A stretch of 7,333 bases of DNA, from assembly GCA_003560935.1 (NCBI GenBank), contig PWJF01000067.1:1-7333 (forward strand), given 5' to 3'. Origin of the DNA: Ignavibacteriales bacterium. GTDB taxonomy: Bacteria > Bacteroidota > Ignavibacteria > T3Sed10-11. Shown in pieces: positions 5,386 to 7,333 of this stretch (positions are counted from its first letter, which is position 1; every line of letters begins with the position of its first letter). Below the pieces are notes generated by a model, which saw nothing but the letters and a program-made list of their open reading frames with translations, had not been told where the DNA came from and did not search any database. Made by a program: the position numbers and the translations under genes.

Positions 5386-6501
5386 ATGCTGACACCAAAT
5401 TTTTCTGTAGAAATAAGACGAATTATTATAGCGGCTGTGGTGCTGGTTCCATTAGCTGTTTTTGATATGATTCACGCTGATCCTCCTCATCATACCCCCG
5501 ACGGTGTGTTTGTGAATCCTTATTTTGATGAAGATATACGAAAACCGGGGCTTCTTGATAAGATTTGGTGGAAATTCAAGTATTATGCAATCCAAAAACC
5601 ATTCTTAAACGATCATTTTGAGTATTCCATTATTCCATCGGAGTTTGTCAATCCACCCGAACGGATTAATGGTGGTGTTGTAACCTGGGTAGGACATGCA
5701 ACTTTTTTAATTCAGGTCGACGGCGTGAATATCCTCACAGATCCGGTCTGGAGTGAACGGGTCGGTATACTGAACAGCAGAATCGGTCATCAACGCTATA
5801 CACCACCTGGAATTCCATGCGAAAAACTCCCGCCTATAGATGTCGTTCTGATATCTCATAATCATTACGATCATCTCGATTATCCGACCGTAACTCAACT
5901 TGAGGCAGAGCATCAACCTGTTTTTATAGTTCCACTGGGAGTCGGGGAATTATTGGAACAATGGAAAATATCGAAAATTATTGAGAAAGATTGGTGGGAC
6001 AGTGACACGGTGGATGGGATACATTTTATTGCAGTACCTGCACAACACCAATCAAGGCGAAACCTCCACGACCACAATACGACTCTCTGGGCCGGTTGGG
6101 TAATGGAAGCATCGGAGTTAACATTGTACTTTGCGGGGGATACCGGTTACTTCCCCGGCTTTAAGAAAATCGGAGAGCGACTGGGACCGGTTGATCTTGC
6201 AATTATGCCGATCGGCGCATATGAGCCGGATTGGTACAATGCACTTTTTCATCTTAATCCCGCCGAAGCGCTGCAAGCATTTCTGGATCTCGACGCCAGA
6301 TATTTTGCTGCTATGCATTGGGGAACATTCGATCAATCGGAAGAGCGTTTGAGTGACCCGCCCCGTGAGCTTTTACGTGCAGTAAGAAAAAGAGGACTGG
6401 ATAAAGATAGGATATGGATCTTTGCTTTCGGAGAGACCCGCATGATACCCGCCAGAAAGCCTGACGATGTCATTACATTGCGGGAAGTACAACAAGAGTA
6501 A
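5386..6501 (+). CDS. Exported metallo-beta-lactamase-fold hydrolase, NAPE-PLD-like
   Basis: The product is 371 aa, starting at ATG 5386 without a recognisable Shine-Dalgarno. Residues about 12-31 (IIIAAVVLVPLAVFDMIHA) form a signal peptide or N-terminal anchor, so the enzyme should act outside the cytoplasm. The fold is marked by WVGHATFLIQVDGVNILTDP (residues 101-120), the metal motif SHNHYDHLD (His158, His160, Asp162, His163), PAQHQS with His221, FAGDTGYF with Asp252 and AMHWGTFD with His311. These residues make a complete binuclear zinc site. RRNLHDHNTTLWAGW and HLNPAEA point to the N-acylphosphatidylethanolamine-phospholipase-D-like branch and not to antibiotic beta-lactamases. Bacterial members often have unknown substrates, and a phospholipid or other phosphodiester is plausible here. 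The 179-bp spacer upstream suggests its own transcript. Confidence 0.9.
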   Translation: MLTPNFSVEIRRIIIAAVVLVPLAVFDMIHADPPHHTPDGVFVNPYFDEDIRKPGLLDKIWWKFKYYAIQKPFLNDHFEYSIIPSEFVNPPERINGGVVTWVGHATFLIQVDGVNILTDPVWSERVGILNSRIGHQRYTPPGIPCEKLPPIDVVLISHNHYDHLDYPTVTQLEAEHQPVFIVPLGVGELLEQWKISKIIEKDWWDSDTVDGIHFIAVPAQHQSRRNLHDHNTTLWAGWVMEASELTLYFAGDTGYFPGFKKIGERLGPVDLAIMPIGAYEPDWYNALFHLNPAEALQAFLDLDARYFAAMHWGTFDQSEERLSDPPRELLRAVRKRGLDKDRIWIFAFGETRMIPARKPDDVITLREVQQE

Positions 6502-6512
6502 TCTGTGACCGA

Positions 6513-7333
6513 TCACGGTGTGTGTATAGCTGCATTTGGAAAAAATGCCGTCCACGCAAACCAGTACGCAATATATGATTCAGCTTGCGGGAGCTGAGTA
6601 CCTGCCCGCGGTCCTTCAACGGCGAATCCAAATATATCCCACAATGTTCCCTCATCATCTTTCATAATAACCGGAAGCTGATTCTGCACCGGATCGAAGT
6701 GTAAAACGGTACCATCATCCAAAATACGTGCATAGGTATCCGCGATATTTAATGTTCTACTTCCAACGGTAACAAAAAGATAATCCAGGTACGAGTCGTT
6801 GATAGTTTGAATAGTATCTGAGAATTCATTTATTTGAAATACACGGGTTTCATCACCGAGTATAATGCCGAGGATCCGTTCCTTTCTGTGTAAACGGTCG
6901 TCGGTATTCGAAACGGGAAATAATAACTGGTTGCTTGTCCTGTAATCTCCGTACGGGTATACACCATACTGTCTGTTGAATCCAGTGTTTGTCGATAGAA
7001 TTTTCGATCCGGGATACATTTCCCGCCAGGTATCCCACCGCGTTTCGACCATGGTAATAAGGTCCGCCTGCTGCCCGATAAGTTGTCCGTGTACGGCCGT
7101 CATCATCATCTGCGACCAGTAGCTGTCGGTTTCACGATCATACGCAATAAGATTGGAGTTATAGAGTAACCCCGACACTCCAAATGTGGTTTTGCTGTTG
7201 GAAAGCATGCGGTTCCATGTTAAGGCGCTCCCTGTTAACGGACAATACGTAACGGAGAATGCTGTGCCGTCTATTTCGTCATTTACTATCTCATGCCAGT
7301 CGAGTATCGGATGCGGATACGCTCTGACTTCAT
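6513..7333 (-). CDS. DUF3179 domain protein, truncated at the right edge
   Basis: This is a minus-strand frame ending in TGA at 6513-6515 and open to the window edge. An ATG at 7206-7208 is internal, because recognisable family sequence continues upstream of it: VRAYPHPILDWHEIVND (about 7328 down to 7278) and then FSVTYCPLTGSA (about 7259 down to 7224). The following GVSGLLYNSNLIAYDRETDSYWSQM, ETRWDTWREMYP and the end AYWFAWTAFFPNAAIH match the DUF3179 layout as I know it. The family has a conserved Cys in CPLTG and no established function, and it is usually exported; any signal peptide would be outside the window. About 273 residues are visible. The gene converges on the hydrolase gene, leaving only 11 bp between stops. 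Confidence 0.9.
   Translation of the reverse strand, partial: EVRAYPHPILDWHEIVNDEIDGTAFSVTYCPLTGSALTWNRMLSNSKTTFGVSGLLYNSNLIAYDRETDSYWSQMMMTAVHGQLIGQQADLITMVETRWDTWREMYPGSKILSTNTGFNRQYGVYPYGDYRTSNQLLFPVSNTDDRLHRKERILGIILGDETRVFQINEFSDTIQTINDSYLDYLFVTVGSRTLNIADTYARILDDGTVLHFDPVQNQLPVIMKDDEGTLWDIFGFAVEGPRAGTQLPQAESYIAYWFAWTAFFPNAAIHTP

Noticed and set aside
6505..6519. Short overlapping inverted repeats between the convergent stops
   Set aside because: Stems are only 4 bp and there is no T-run on either strand.

Overview
The window comes from a diderm (Gram-negative-type) bacterium of moderate GC. Three things support this: a lipobox lipoprotein, a signal-peptide protein that looks like a small outer-membrane beta-barrel with a C-terminal Phe, and a sigma-54 response regulator. 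The small barrel recalls families common in Spirochaetota and Chlorobi/Bacteroidota-like lineages, but the sequence alone does not settle the phylum. I see no tRNA, rRNA, CRISPR array, transposase or other sign of a mobile element.

Layout: every gene from 1 to 6501 is on the plus strand. The window opens inside a sigma-54-dependent response regulator (1-1172). A 190-bp spacer with a possible sigma-70 promoter follows, then a short SD-less ORF that looks like a degenerate carboxypeptidase-regulatory-like (beta-sandwich) domain (1363-1569). Next is an unusual 86-nt leader (1587-1672) carrying two inverted repeats, a direct repeat and a G8 tract. Behind it lies a run of small envelope genes: a membrane-anchored beta-sandwich protein (1696-2100), a 50-aa lmo0937/DUF5670-type membrane protein (2126-2278), a coiled-coil lipoprotein (2328-2708) and a conserved-looking 64-aa protein (2753-2947). 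A sensorless soluble histidine kinase (3027-3923) follows. It is separated by 3 nt from a secreted TPR protein (3927-4658), which is followed by the small barrel protein (4691-5206). After a 179-bp spacer comes an exported NAPE-PLD-like metallo-beta-lactamase-fold hydrolase (5386-6501). It converges, with an 11-bp gap, on a minus-strand DUF3179 protein that runs off the right edge.

How the parts may fit together (inference): the regulator and the kinase bracket a cluster of small envelope proteins. The kinase has no input domain or membrane segment, so its signal would have to come through a partner. One reading is an envelope-state two-component locus with a sigma-54 output and an unusual structured leader that could tune the envelope genes. 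The hydrolase and the DUF3179 gene look like separate transcription units.
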